NCBI RefSeq assembly: GCF_000024545.1
Contig: NC_013947.1
Span: forward strand, 2,728,001-2,792,000
Source of the DNA: Stackebrandtia nassauensis DSM 44728
GTDB lineage: Bacteria > Actinomycetota > Actinomycetes > Mycobacteriales > Micromonosporaceae
Length of the DNA: 64,000 nucleotides
Direction: 5' to 3'
In this document: positions 51,556-59,332 of the stretch, one piece after another
Numbering within the stretch: the stretch's first letter is position 1
Layout: every line of letters begins with the position of its first letter
Made by a program: the position numbers and the translations under genes
The notes under the pieces: model-generated
Seen by the model: only the letters and a program-made list of their open reading frames with translations
Told to the model about the DNA's origin: nothing
Database searches by the model: none

Positions 51556-54114
51556 GTGCTCACCCTCGCCTGGCGCACGATCCGGGGCCGCATGGGCGGC
51601 TTCGTCGGCGCGTTCATCGCCCTGCTGACCGCAGCGGCCCTGATCACCGGGTGCGGCATCCTGCTGGAGTCGGGCCTGCGCTCGAACCTGCCGCCGCAGC
51701 GCTACGCCGGTGCCGAGGTCGTCGTGGCCGCCAACCAGTCGCTGGAACTGCCCAACGTCCCCGACGTCTCCTACGGCGACCGGGTTCGGTTGCCCGCCGA
51801 CCTGGTGCCGGTGATCGAGAACGTGCCCGGCGTGGAGGCCGCCGTGGCCGACCACTCGGTGCCGGTGAGCCTCGCGTCCGGCGACGGCGTCACCGAGATC
51901 GCCGGACGCCCGATCACCGGACACGGCTGGGACTCGGCGAGCCTGGCACCGCTGGACCTGACCCGGGGCCGGGCCCCGGAAACGTCCGACGAGGTGGTGC
52001 TCGACAGTAGGGTCGCCGCACACGCGGACGCGGAAACCGGTGACCGGTTGGAGATCGCGGTCGGATCCGCGCCACGCTCGTACACAGTGGTGGGTGTCGC
52101 GTCGCGGTCGGGCGGCCTGCGGGAACCGTCGGTGTTCTTCACCCCCGAACAGGCCGAGACACTGTCCGGGCACCCGGGCCAGGTCGACGCCATCGGCGTC
52201 ATCGCCGCCGACGGCCAGACCGCCGCGACCCTCGCGCCCCGCGTCGAAACCGCCGTTTCCGCCCACAGCCAGGACGCCCGCGTCTTCACCGGCGCCGACC
52301 GCGGCTCCATCGAGTTCCTCGACATCGGCACCGCCAAGAACACCCTGGTCGCGGTGGCCGGGTCCTTCGGCGGGATCGCCTTCATGGTGGCGCTGTTCAT
52401 CGTCATCAGCACGCTGGCACTCCAGTTGCAGCAGCGGCAACGCGAACTGGCGCTGCTGCGCGCCATCGCCGCCACGCCACGGCAACTGCACCGGCTCATC
52501 GGCGCCGAGACCCTACTGGTGTCGGCGACGGCGGGCATCCTCGGCGCCGGACTCGGCGTGCTCCTCAGTTCGCTGCTGCGCGACGCCTTCGCCGGGATCG
52601 GCCTGGTACCAACGGATCTGCCGTTGACGATCGGCGCCGTCCCGATGCTGGTCGCGGTGGTCCTGTGTGTCGCGGCGGCCCGGTTGGCCGGGTGGGTGTC
52701 GGCGCGCAAGGCGGTACGGATCCGCCCCGTGGAAGCGCTGGGGGCCGCGGCGGTGCAGACGCCGCGACTGGGCCGGGCCCGCGCGGTGTCCGGCGTCGTG
52801 ACCCTGCTGGCCGGACTGGCGATGTCGATGCTGCCGATCCTCGTCGATGGCGACACCGCGACCGGGGCGGCGGCGATGTCGGTTGTCGTGCTGGTGATCG
52901 CCGTCGGCCTGCTGGGACCACGGATCGCCGCCGCGTCGATCCGGCTGCTGGGGCCGGTGCTCAGCCGCGGCCTGGGAGTCAGCGGATACCTCGCCGCCGC
53001 CAACACCCGAGGCAACGCCCGACGGTTGGCCGCCGCCATCACCCCGCTGGTGCTGGCCGTCGCCATCGCCTCGGTGCAGATCTTCACCGGCACCACCCGC
53101 GCGGCGATCGCCGCCGACCAGGCCGAAACCGGGGTGCGAGCCGACTTCGTGGTCTCCGGCGACAGCGGCCTGGATCCCGGGCTCGCCGCGAAGATCCGTG
53201 ACCTCGACGGCGCCTCCGCGACCCCGCTGGTGCGACAGCAGGTGCGCGGCGAACACCATGTCGGCGGCTCGAAGAACCCCACCACCCGGGTCTTCGCCGC
53301 GCAGGGCCTCGACCCGAACGGCCTGGCCGACACCGTGAACCTCGACGTGCGCGACGGCCGGACCGACCGGCTGCGCGGCGAGACGGTGGCGCTGAGCCTC
53401 GCCGCCGCCGACATCCTCGGCACCCGCGTCGGCGACCGGGTCCGACTGCACCTGGCCGACGGCACCGCCATCCGTCCGAAGGTCGTGGCCGTCTACGGCA
53501 ACGGGCTCGGCTTCGGCGACATCACGCTGCCGCACCGGCTGCTGCTGGCACACACCCCCAACGGCCTGGACGAGTCAGTACTGGTGGCCGCCGAGGACTC
53601 CGCCGATCGCGACCGGCTCGACACCGCGCTGCGCCACCTGACCGGGCGATACGTCGGCGTCACCGTGCGGACCCCGGAATCCGTGGGCGCCGCCGGACAG
53701 GACCAGGCCGCGACACAGGGCCTGGCGACACTGCTGCTGTTGGCCGCCGTCTTCGGGTACATCGCGATCGGCGTCTCCAACACGCTGGTGATGGCCACCT
53801 CGCAACGACGGCGCGAGTTCTCGCTGCTGCGGCTGGTCGGCACCCGACGGCGGCAGGTACTTGCCATGATGCGGGTCGAGACCGTGGTGGTGATCGCCGT
53901 GGCGACGGTGCTGGGTTCCCTGCTGGCGCTGCCCCCGCTGGTGGGGGTGAGCCTGGGGCTGACCGAACGCCGCGACGCCATCCCGGCGATCTCACTGCCC
54001 ATCTACCTGGGCATTCTCGCCGTCGCGGCGCTGATCGCCACCGCCTCGATCATGCTCACCACCCGGCTGGCACTGCGCACCCGCCCGGTCGAGGGTATCG
54101 GCATCCGGGAGTGA
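51556..54114 (+). CDS. FtsX-like ABC permease
   Basis: The 852-residue permease has an N-terminal helix (about 16-38), a large extracytoplasmic domain (about 40-260), one FtsX core (about 265-385), two central helices, a second outer domain (about 515-710) and a second FtsX core (about 720-848). The two-core form is common in actinobacteria. It pairs with the preceding MacB-type ATPase and probably expels or senses lipophilic peptides. The start is GTG at 51556. Confidence 0.9.
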   Translation: MLTLAWRTIRGRMGGFVGAFIALLTAAALITGCGILLESGLRSNLPPQRYAGAEVVVAANQSLELPNVPDVSYGDRVRLPADLVPVIENVPGVEAAVADHSVPVSLASGDGVTEIAGRPITGHGWDSASLAPLDLTRGRAPETSDEVVLDSRVAAHADAETGDRLEIAVGSAPRSYTVVGVASRSGGLREPSVFFTPEQAETLSGHPGQVDAIGVIAADGQTAATLAPRVETAVSAHSQDARVFTGADRGSIEFLDIGTAKNTLVAVAGSFGGIAFMVALFIVISTLALQLQQRQRELALLRAIAATPRQLHRLIGAETLLVSATAGILGAGLGVLLSSLLRDAFAGIGLVPTDLPLTIGAVPMLVAVVLCVAAARLAGWVSARKAVRIRPVEALGAAAVQTPRLGRARAVSGVVTLLAGLAMSMLPILVDGDTATGAAAMSVVVLVIAVGLLGPRIAAASIRLLGPVLSRGLGVSGYLAAANTRGNARRLAAAITPLVLAVAIASVQIFTGTTRAAIAADQAETGVRADFVVSGDSGLDPGLAAKIRDLDGASATPLVRQQVRGEHHVGGSKNPTTRVFAAQGLDPNGLADTVNLDVRDGRTDRLRGETVALSLAAADILGTRVGDRVRLHLADGTAIRPKVVAVYGNGLGFGDITLPHRLLLAHTPNGLDESVLVAAEDSADRDRLDTALRHLTGRYVGVTVRTPESVGAAGQDQAATQGLATLLLLAAVFGYIAIGVSNTLVMATSQRRREFSLLRLVGTRRRQVLAMMRVETVVVIAVATVLGSLLALPPLVGVSLGLTERRDAIPAISLPIYLGILAVAALIATASIMLTTRLALRTRPVEGIGIRE

Positions 54115-54218
54115 CCCCCGCCCGATTCACTGTGGACGACGGCCGCCGGTGTTCTACAATCCCGGAACCAGCGCCGCCGCCACAGCCCGTCGCGGCCACC
54201 AGGCACGAAAGGCCCCCA

Positions 54219-55052
54219 GTGACCACCTCGCCCTACCGTGGCCATGAGATGTCCCCGCGCGTCGAGGACGCCGCCGCGCTCAAGAAGCAGCTGGCCTCGG
54301 CGCGCCGGTTCAAGATCGTCGCGTTGGTCATCGGACTCGGGTACCCGGTCTTCTACTTCCTGATCACCTACCAGGCGCGTCCCGAAAGCGGCAACGACTG
54401 GGCAGCGTTCATTACCGGTGCCGTCTGCGGAACCGCGCTGTTCGTCTCCATTCCGCTGGCCGTCGGCATCAACAAGGGTCGCAAGGCCGCCGAACGGCTG
54501 TACCTCAACGGCACCCAGCTGACGATCGTGGGCATGCCGCGAAAGACCGAGACCGTCCTCGACCTCACCCGCGCCCGAGCCGAAGTGCGGCTGGACTGGC
54601 TGGTGGACAGCGACCTCGTCAACTCCAAGGCGCTGACCGAGGCGCAGCGCCAGACCAGGATCGAGATGGTCCACAAGGCTCTCGACAAGCAGATCGCCAA
54701 CGGCACCGCGCCGTGTGTGTACGTTCCAGTGCTGCTGCTGTACCGCGACGACGGACACAAGTTCCCGATCCTGTTGGCCGACAACAAGACCCGCCAGATC
54801 CGCGCCGTCGGCGAGATCCACATGCTCGAACGCGCCATGCAGTTCGCGGCCGACCCCGCGATCCAGCACGCCGCCGGTCAACTGCGCACGATCGCGCGCT
54901 GGCAACGGCTCCCGGCCATCTACGAGGCCCGGCCCGACACGATCCCGGCCACCCCGACCGACCACCCGGCCACCGCCCCACCGCCACCCACCCCCGTCAT
55001 ACGCGGCGAACCCGCCCCCGAGACCACCGTCACCGGCCCACCCCAACCGTGA
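54219..55052 (+). CDS. Conserved membrane protein (paralogue of the gene at 40079)
   Basis: The 277-residue protein has a charged N-terminus, two helices (about 33-50 and 65-88), then LYLNGTQLTIVGM, LDLTRARAEVRLDWL and the end motif DPAIQHAAGQLRTIARWQRL also found in the paralogue. The C-terminal 45 residues are proline-rich. The start is GTG at 54219, supported by GAAAGG upstream. It is about 100 bases past the FtsX gene and may be transcribed with it. Function is not known. Confidence 0.7.
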   Translation: MTTSPYRGHEMSPRVEDAAALKKQLASARRFKIVALVIGLGYPVFYFLITYQARPESGNDWAAFITGAVCGTALFVSIPLAVGINKGRKAAERLYLNGTQLTIVGMPRKTETVLDLTRARAEVRLDWLVDSDLVNSKALTEAQRQTRIEMVHKALDKQIANGTAPCVYVPVLLLYRDDGHKFPILLADNKTRQIRAVGEIHMLERAMQFAADPAIQHAAGQLRTIARWQRLPAIYEARPDTIPATPTDHPATAPPPPTPVIRGEPAPETTVTGPPQP

Positions 55053-55099
55053 CCCCCACCCCGTCCGAGCCGTAGCCCCGGCCCGACGGCCGCGTTGGC

Positions 55100-55134
55100 C
55101 CCAGCCCAGCCCAGCCCAGCCCAGCCCAGCCCAG
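55100..55134. repeat. Seven tandem copies of CCCAG
   Basis: A 5-base unit repeated exactly seven times lies in the 158-base gap between the membrane protein and the DUF1028 gene. Nothing suggests coding. Such repeats can vary in copy number by slippage. Confidence 0.9.
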
Positions 55135-55210
55135 CCGCCAGCCTGTGGCCCGAGCTAGGCCAGGCCAGCCAAGCCCTCGTCGACCGCTGCCAGGCCGGTA
55201 TCGTCCGGAC

Positions 55211-56101
55211 ATGACGTTCTCGATCGTGGCCCGCTCCGACGACGGCAAGCTGCACGGAGTCGCCGTGGCCAGCAAGTTCCTCGCCGTCGGCGCGGCCGTG
55301 CCCGCCGCCGAGGCGACCATCGGCGCCGTGGCCACCCAGTCCTACGCCAACCTCGCCTACCGGCCGCAGGCCCTCACCATGCTGCGCACCGGCGTCACCG
55401 CCGCCGGGGCCGTCGCGGGCCTGACCGCCGCCGACGACGAGCGGGACCATCGGCAGTTGGGCATCGTGGGTGCCTCCGGCGACGGCGCCACCTACACCGG
55501 CGCCGCCTGCCACGCCTGGGCCGGTGGCCACTGCGGCCCCGGCTACGCCGTCCAGGGCAACATCCTCACCGGCCCCGACGTCGTCGACGCCATGCGCGAC
55601 GCCTGGCTCGACACCGACGGCGACTTCGCCACCCGGCTGCTGGCCGCGCTGGCGGCCGGGGACCAGGCCGGGGGCGACAAACGCGGCCGCCAGAGCGCCG
55701 CCATCCACATCGTGGGCAAGAACACCGGCTACGGCGGCACCAGCGACGTCGCCATGGATCTGCGGGTCGACGACCACACCGACCCGGTGACCGAACTGAC
55801 CCGGCTGGTGCACGCGCACCGGCTGTACTTCGGCAAACCCGACCCCGCGCTGGTGATGGCCTTCGACGCCACCCTGTCGGCCGAGGTCGGCCAGCTGCTG
55901 GCCCGGCTCGGGCACGCCGGGGAGGTCGAGACCGCCCTGCACTCCTGGGCCGGGATCGCCAATCTGGAAGAGCGTATGGTGCCTGGAGGTATCGACCCGC
56001 TGGTGCTGGCCGAGCTGCGCCGGGCGGTGGCGGGAATAGCCCCCGGGACGAACGAGTTACACATACCCGTGGGTGGTATCTCCCATATCGGACGACTATG
56101 A
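55211..56101 (+). CDS. DUF1028-family protein (Ntn-hydrolase-like)
   Basis: The 296-residue protein starts MTFSIVARSDDGKLHGVAVA and has the DUF1028 landmarks AVGAAVPAAEATIGAVATQS, RQLGIVGASGDGATYTG and VQGNILTGPDVVDAM. The fold resembles Ntn hydrolases but the reaction is not established. The C-terminal part (about 235-296) fits the putative peptidoglycan-binding extension found in longer members. The ATG at 55211 matches the family N-terminus. It is followed 15 bases later by thioredoxin. Confidence 0.88.
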   Translation: MTFSIVARSDDGKLHGVAVASKFLAVGAAVPAAEATIGAVATQSYANLAYRPQALTMLRTGVTAAGAVAGLTAADDERDHRQLGIVGASGDGATYTGAACHAWAGGHCGPGYAVQGNILTGPDVVDAMRDAWLDTDGDFATRLLAALAAGDQAGGDKRGRQSAAIHIVGKNTGYGGTSDVAMDLRVDDHTDPVTELTRLVHAHRLYFGKPDPALVMAFDATLSAEVGQLLARLGHAGEVETALHSWAGIANLEERMVPGGIDPLVLAELRRAVAGIAPGTNELHIPVGGISHIGRL

Positions 56102-56116
56102 AGGAGCGCACGGGCC

Positions 56117-56479
56117 GTGGCCACAATCGAACTCACCGAAGAGACCTTCAACTCCACCATCGAAGCCGACGGCATCGTCCTCGTCGATTACTGGGCGGAA
56201 TGGTGTGGTCCGTGCAAGCGCTTCGGGCCGGTCTTCGAAGCCGCCAGCGACAAGCACGAGGACGTCGTCTTCGCGAAGGTGGACACCGAGGCCGAGCAGG
56301 GCATCGCCCAGGCCGCCAACATCACCTCCATCCCGACGCTGATGGCGTTCCGCGACGGCATCCTGGTGTTCGCGCAGCCGGGCGCGCTTCCGGCCACCGC
56401 CCTCGACGAGATCATCGGCAAGGTCCGTGACCTCGACATGGACGAGGTGCGCGCCCAGATCGCCGCCGAGGACAACTGA
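56117..56479 (+). CDS. Thioredoxin
   Basis: This 120-residue protein has the active site WCGPC (29-33) in VLVDYWAEWCGPCKRF and the cis-proline loop SIPTLMAF. It reduces protein disulfides in the cytoplasm, probably with thioredoxin reductase encoded elsewhere. It starts with GTG after a GAAGGAG site. It has a short acidic C-terminal extension. A strong hairpin follows (56495-56533). It is probably co-transcribed with the DUF1028 gene. Confidence 0.95.
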   Translation: MATIELTEETFNSTIEADGIVLVDYWAEWCGPCKRFGPVFEAASDKHEDVVFAKVDTEAEQGIAQAANITSIPTLMAFRDGILVFAQPGALPATALDEIIGKVRDLDMDEVRAQIAAEDN

Positions 56480-56494
56480 CACCCGCACCGGTCA

Positions 56495-56533
56495 GTGCCG
56501 GTCGGCATGGCAAGATCGGTTGCCGACCGGCAC
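56495..56533 (+). terminator. Terminator after thioredoxin
   Basis: Perfect 13-base arms (56495-56507, 56521-56533) enclose a 13-base loop, 15 bases past the stop. There is no U-run, as is common in actinobacterial hairpin terminators. Confidence 0.6.
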
Positions 56534-56613
56534 GTACACGCGGGAAACGGGGGTACCGCTATTACAGTGCTCATTGTCGGCTCACAAGTTCGCCGAGCTA
56601 CAAAGGACCCACA

Positions 56614-57096
56614 TTGGACGTTGAACGGACCGCTCTCCCGGGCATCGGGCTTCGCTACGAGTTCGGCACCGAGCGCGGCCGCCGCATGGGCGTGGTGACG
56701 CACCGGTCCGGCCGTCGCGAACTGATCGTCTACGACCCCGACGACCCCGACTCCACCAGTGAGTGTGTGGTCCTGTCCGGTGAGGAGGCCAACGTGCTGG
56801 CCGAACTGCTGGGCGGCGCGCGGATCGTGGAGCGGCTGGCCGAACTGGAGCGGCAGGCCGACGGCCTGGTGTCGCGGCAGGTGCGCATCCACGACGGTTC
56901 CCCTTTCGACCACCGCACCCTCGGTGACACGCAAGCCCGATCCCGCACTGGAGCGTCCATAGTGGCGGTCGTTCGGCACGGCGAGGTGATCGCCAGCCCC
57001 CGTCCCGACTTCCGCTTCGAGACGGGCGACGTCGTGGTGGTCATCGGCACCGAGGACGGCACCAACGCGGTCGAATCGCTGCTGGCCAACGGATAG
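56614..57096 (+). CDS. KhtT-like regulatory subunit (TrkA-C domain) of a K+/H+ antiporter
   Basis: This 160-residue soluble protein has an N-terminal domain (about 1-75) and a TrkA_C/RCK_C domain (about 80-158; GASIVAVVRHGEVIASPRPD, then FRFETGDVVVVIGTED). It resembles KhtT, which gates the KhtU antiporter in Bacillus. The start is TTG at 56614 with AAAGGA upstream; no ATG or GTG is available nearby in frame. The transporter gene follows 9 bases later, so they form one operon. Confidence 0.85.
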   Translation: MDVERTALPGIGLRYEFGTERGRRMGVVTHRSGRRELIVYDPDDPDSTSECVVLSGEEANVLAELLGGARIVERLAELERQADGLVSRQVRIHDGSPFDHRTLGDTQARSRTGASIVAVVRHGEVIASPRPDFRFETGDVVVVIGTEDGTNAVESLLANG

Positions 57097-57105
57097 GGCC
57101 GCCAA

Positions 57106-58317
57106 GTGGAAACGGCTATGGTGCTGTTCGAGCTGGGCGGAGTCATCCTCGGGCTGGGCGTGCTGTCGGCGGTGGCCGGGCGGTTCGGCATCTCGCCGAT
57201 CCCGCTGTACCTGCTGGCCGGGCTCGGCTTCGGCCTCGGCGGAGTGGCACCGCTGGACGCCGCCGAGGGCTTCATCGAGGTGGGCGGCGAGATCGGCGTC
57301 GTGCTGCTGCTGTTCGTCCTGGGCCTGGAATACACGGTCGGCGAACTGTTCGGGACGATGCGCAAGGGCGCCCCGGTCGGGGTGCTGGACCTCGTCATCA
57401 ACGCCGCCCCCGGCGTCGGGATCGCGCTGCTGTTGGGCTGGGGCCCGGTGGCCGCCATGGTCATGGGCGGCGTCACCTACGTGACCTCCTCGGGTGTGAC
57501 CGCCAAGGTCCTGGGCGACCTGGGCTGGCTCGGTAACCGCGAAACTCCCACGGTCCTGTCCATCCTGGTGATGGAGGACCTGGCCATGGCCCTGTACCTG
57601 CCGATCGTCACCACCCTGCTGGCCGGTCTGGCACTGGCGCAGGCCAGCCTCGGCCTGGCCATCGCCGCGGCGGCGGTCACCGTCGCGCTGCTCATCGCCG
57701 CGAAGTTCGGTGGCATCGTGGAGGCGTTCCTGCGCAGCCCCAGCAACGAGATCCTGGTGCTGAAGGTGCTGGGTCTGGTGCTGCTGATCGCGGGCCTGGC
57801 CGAGCACGTCCACGTCTCGGCGGCCGTGGGCGCCTTCCTGGTCGGCATCACGCTGTCGGGGGAGCTGGCCCACAGCGCCCGCGAACTCATCGCCCCCCTC
57901 AAGGACGTGTTCGCGGCGATCTTCTTCGTCGCCTTCGGTCTCCAGACCGATCCCGAGACACTGCCGCCGGTGCTGGGCATCGCGGTGGCGCTGGCCGTCG
58001 TCGGCATCGCCACCAAGATGACCACCGGCTGGGTCGCCGCCCGCCGCGCCGGAGTCGGATCCACCGGTGCGCTGCGCGCCGGAACCCTGCTGATCCCGCG
58101 CGGCGAGTTCAGCATCGTGATCGCGGGCCTGGCGGTGACCTCGAAGATGGTCGACCCCAAACTCGGTCCGTTGGTCGCCGCGTACGTACTGGTGCTCATC
58201 GTCCTGGGCCCGCTGCTGTCGCGGCTGGTGGAGCCGGTGGCCAAGGGCCGCAGGCGCCGCAAACGCAAGGCCGCCGCGAAGCAGCGGCAGGATTCGCTCG
58301 CCGAAAGTATTGGTTAA
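57106..58317 (+). CDS. CPA2/Kef-family K+/H+ antiporter (KhtU-like)
   Basis: The 403-residue protein has about 12 helices with no C-terminal nucleotide-binding domain. The CPA2 core is seen in LLLFVLGLEYTVGELF, YVTSSGVTAKVLGDLGWLGN and AVGAFLVGITLSG. The lack of a fused regulatory domain and the preceding KhtT-like gene support a KhtTU-type two-part system for K+ or NH4+ efflux and pH control. The start is GTG at 57106. The basic C-terminal tail (KGRRRRKRKAAAKQR) is cytoplasmic. Confidence 0.88.
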   Translation: METAMVLFELGGVILGLGVLSAVAGRFGISPIPLYLLAGLGFGLGGVAPLDAAEGFIEVGGEIGVVLLLFVLGLEYTVGELFGTMRKGAPVGVLDLVINAAPGVGIALLLGWGPVAAMVMGGVTYVTSSGVTAKVLGDLGWLGNRETPTVLSILVMEDLAMALYLPIVTTLLAGLALAQASLGLAIAAAAVTVALLIAAKFGGIVEAFLRSPSNEILVLKVLGLVLLIAGLAEHVHVSAAVGAFLVGITLSGELAHSARELIAPLKDVFAAIFFVAFGLQTDPETLPPVLGIAVALAVVGIATKMTTGWVAARRAGVGSTGALRAGTLLIPRGEFSIVIAGLAVTSKMVDPKLGPLVAAYVLVLIVLGPLLSRLVEPVAKGRRRRKRKAAAKQRQDSLAESIG

Positions 58318-58338
58318 CACAATTTACTGTTCTATGAT
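58310..58338 (+). promoter_or_regulatory. Promoter of the lactonase-family gene
   Basis: TTGGTT and TATGAT are 17 bases apart, close to consensus. The -10 box ends 6 bases before the ATG at 58345, so the transcript is leaderless. The -35 box overlaps the end of the antiporter gene. Confidence 0.6.
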
Positions 58339-58344
58339 CGCCCG

Positions 58345-59331
58345 ATGCGTTTGATCCTGGGCAGCCACACCGCCGTCGGCGTGGCCGACACGGCCACCGG
58401 CGCCGTCACCGCGCGCCGCGAACTACTGCAACCGACCTTCGTCGCCGCCGCGTCGGACCGCTCGTGGCTGTACGCGGTCAGCGAGGACCCCGACGGCCCC
58501 GGCAAGCTGCTGGCCCTGCGCCACAACGGTTCCGACCTCGACGGCGAGATCGTCGCGCGCCTCAGCGGCGACACCGGCCCGTGCCACGTCAGCCTCCACC
58601 CCGACGGCCGCCACGCGCTCGTGTCGCACTACACCGGCGGCAGCCTCGGCGTGGTCCCACTGGCCGCCGACGGAACCCCCGGTATCGGGGCCAGCGTCGT
58701 CCGCCACTCCGGTACCGGCCCGGACCCGCAGCGCCAGGAGGGCCCACACGCTCACCAGGCCGTCACTGACCCCAGCGGACAGTGGATTGTGGCCTGTGAC
58801 CTCGGCGCCGACGAGGTGGTCGTGTACCGCCTCGACGAGTACCGACTCCGCCGCCACTCCGTCGCGGCGTTCCCGCCGGGGCACGGCGTACGGCACCTGG
58901 CCTTCGCGCCCGACGCCCGGCACGCGTACGTCGCCGCCGAACTGAGCTCCCAACTGGTGATGTGCGACTGGGACTCGGGCTCCGGCGTCCTGTCGCCCGG
59001 CAAGTCGATCGACACCAGCCACGGCCGGGTCCGCAACTATCCCGGCGCCGTCCTCGTGTCGCCCGACGGCGCGAACGTCTACGTCACCAACCGGGGCGAG
59101 GACTCGATCGCCGTCGTCGACACCGCCGACTTCACCCTGCGTGAAACCGTCGACTGTGGTGGCATCTGGCCCCGCGACGCCTGCCTGTCCCCGGACGGTC
59201 AGCGGCTGTACGTCGCCAACGAACGCTCCGGAACCGTCACCGGTTTCGACCTCGACGACGGCATCCCGGTACCGTCCGGTCCCGTCATCGGCTTCGACGG
59301 CGTCACCAGCGTGCTGGCGTTGTCGGACTGA
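58345..59331 (+). CDS. Lactonase-family beta-propeller protein
   Basis: The 328-residue protein is a seven-bladed propeller of the 6-phosphogluconolactonase (Pgl/YkgB) family, with GPCHVSLHPDGRHALVSHYT, EGPHAHQAV and NERSGTVTGFDLDDG. E. coli Pgl of this type acts in the pentose phosphate pathway, but most actinobacterial members have no proven substrate. No signal peptide is present. A leaderless promoter serves it. It converges with the molybdopterin oxidoreductase, with one base between them. Confidence 0.85.
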   Translation: MRLILGSHTAVGVADTATGAVTARRELLQPTFVAAASDRSWLYAVSEDPDGPGKLLALRHNGSDLDGEIVARLSGDTGPCHVSLHPDGRHALVSHYTGGSLGVVPLAADGTPGIGASVVRHSGTGPDPQRQEGPHAHQAVTDPSGQWIVACDLGADEVVVYRLDEYRLRRHSVAAFPPGHGVRHLAFAPDARHAYVAAELSSQLVMCDWDSGSGVLSPGKSIDTSHGRVRNYPGAVLVSPDGANVYVTNRGEDSIAVVDTADFTLRETVDCGGIWPRDACLSPDGQRLYVANERSGTVTGFDLDDGIPVPSGPVIGFDGVTSVLALSD

Positions 59332-59332
59332 C

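Noticed and set aside
55100-55134. CRISPR array
   Set aside because: The unit is 5 bases and repeats without spacers, so it is a simple tandem repeat.
56188-58320. A 710-codon frame antisense to thioredoxin and the antiporter
   Set aside because: The plus-strand genes have intact family motifs; the antisense translation is dominated by H, Q, D and G.
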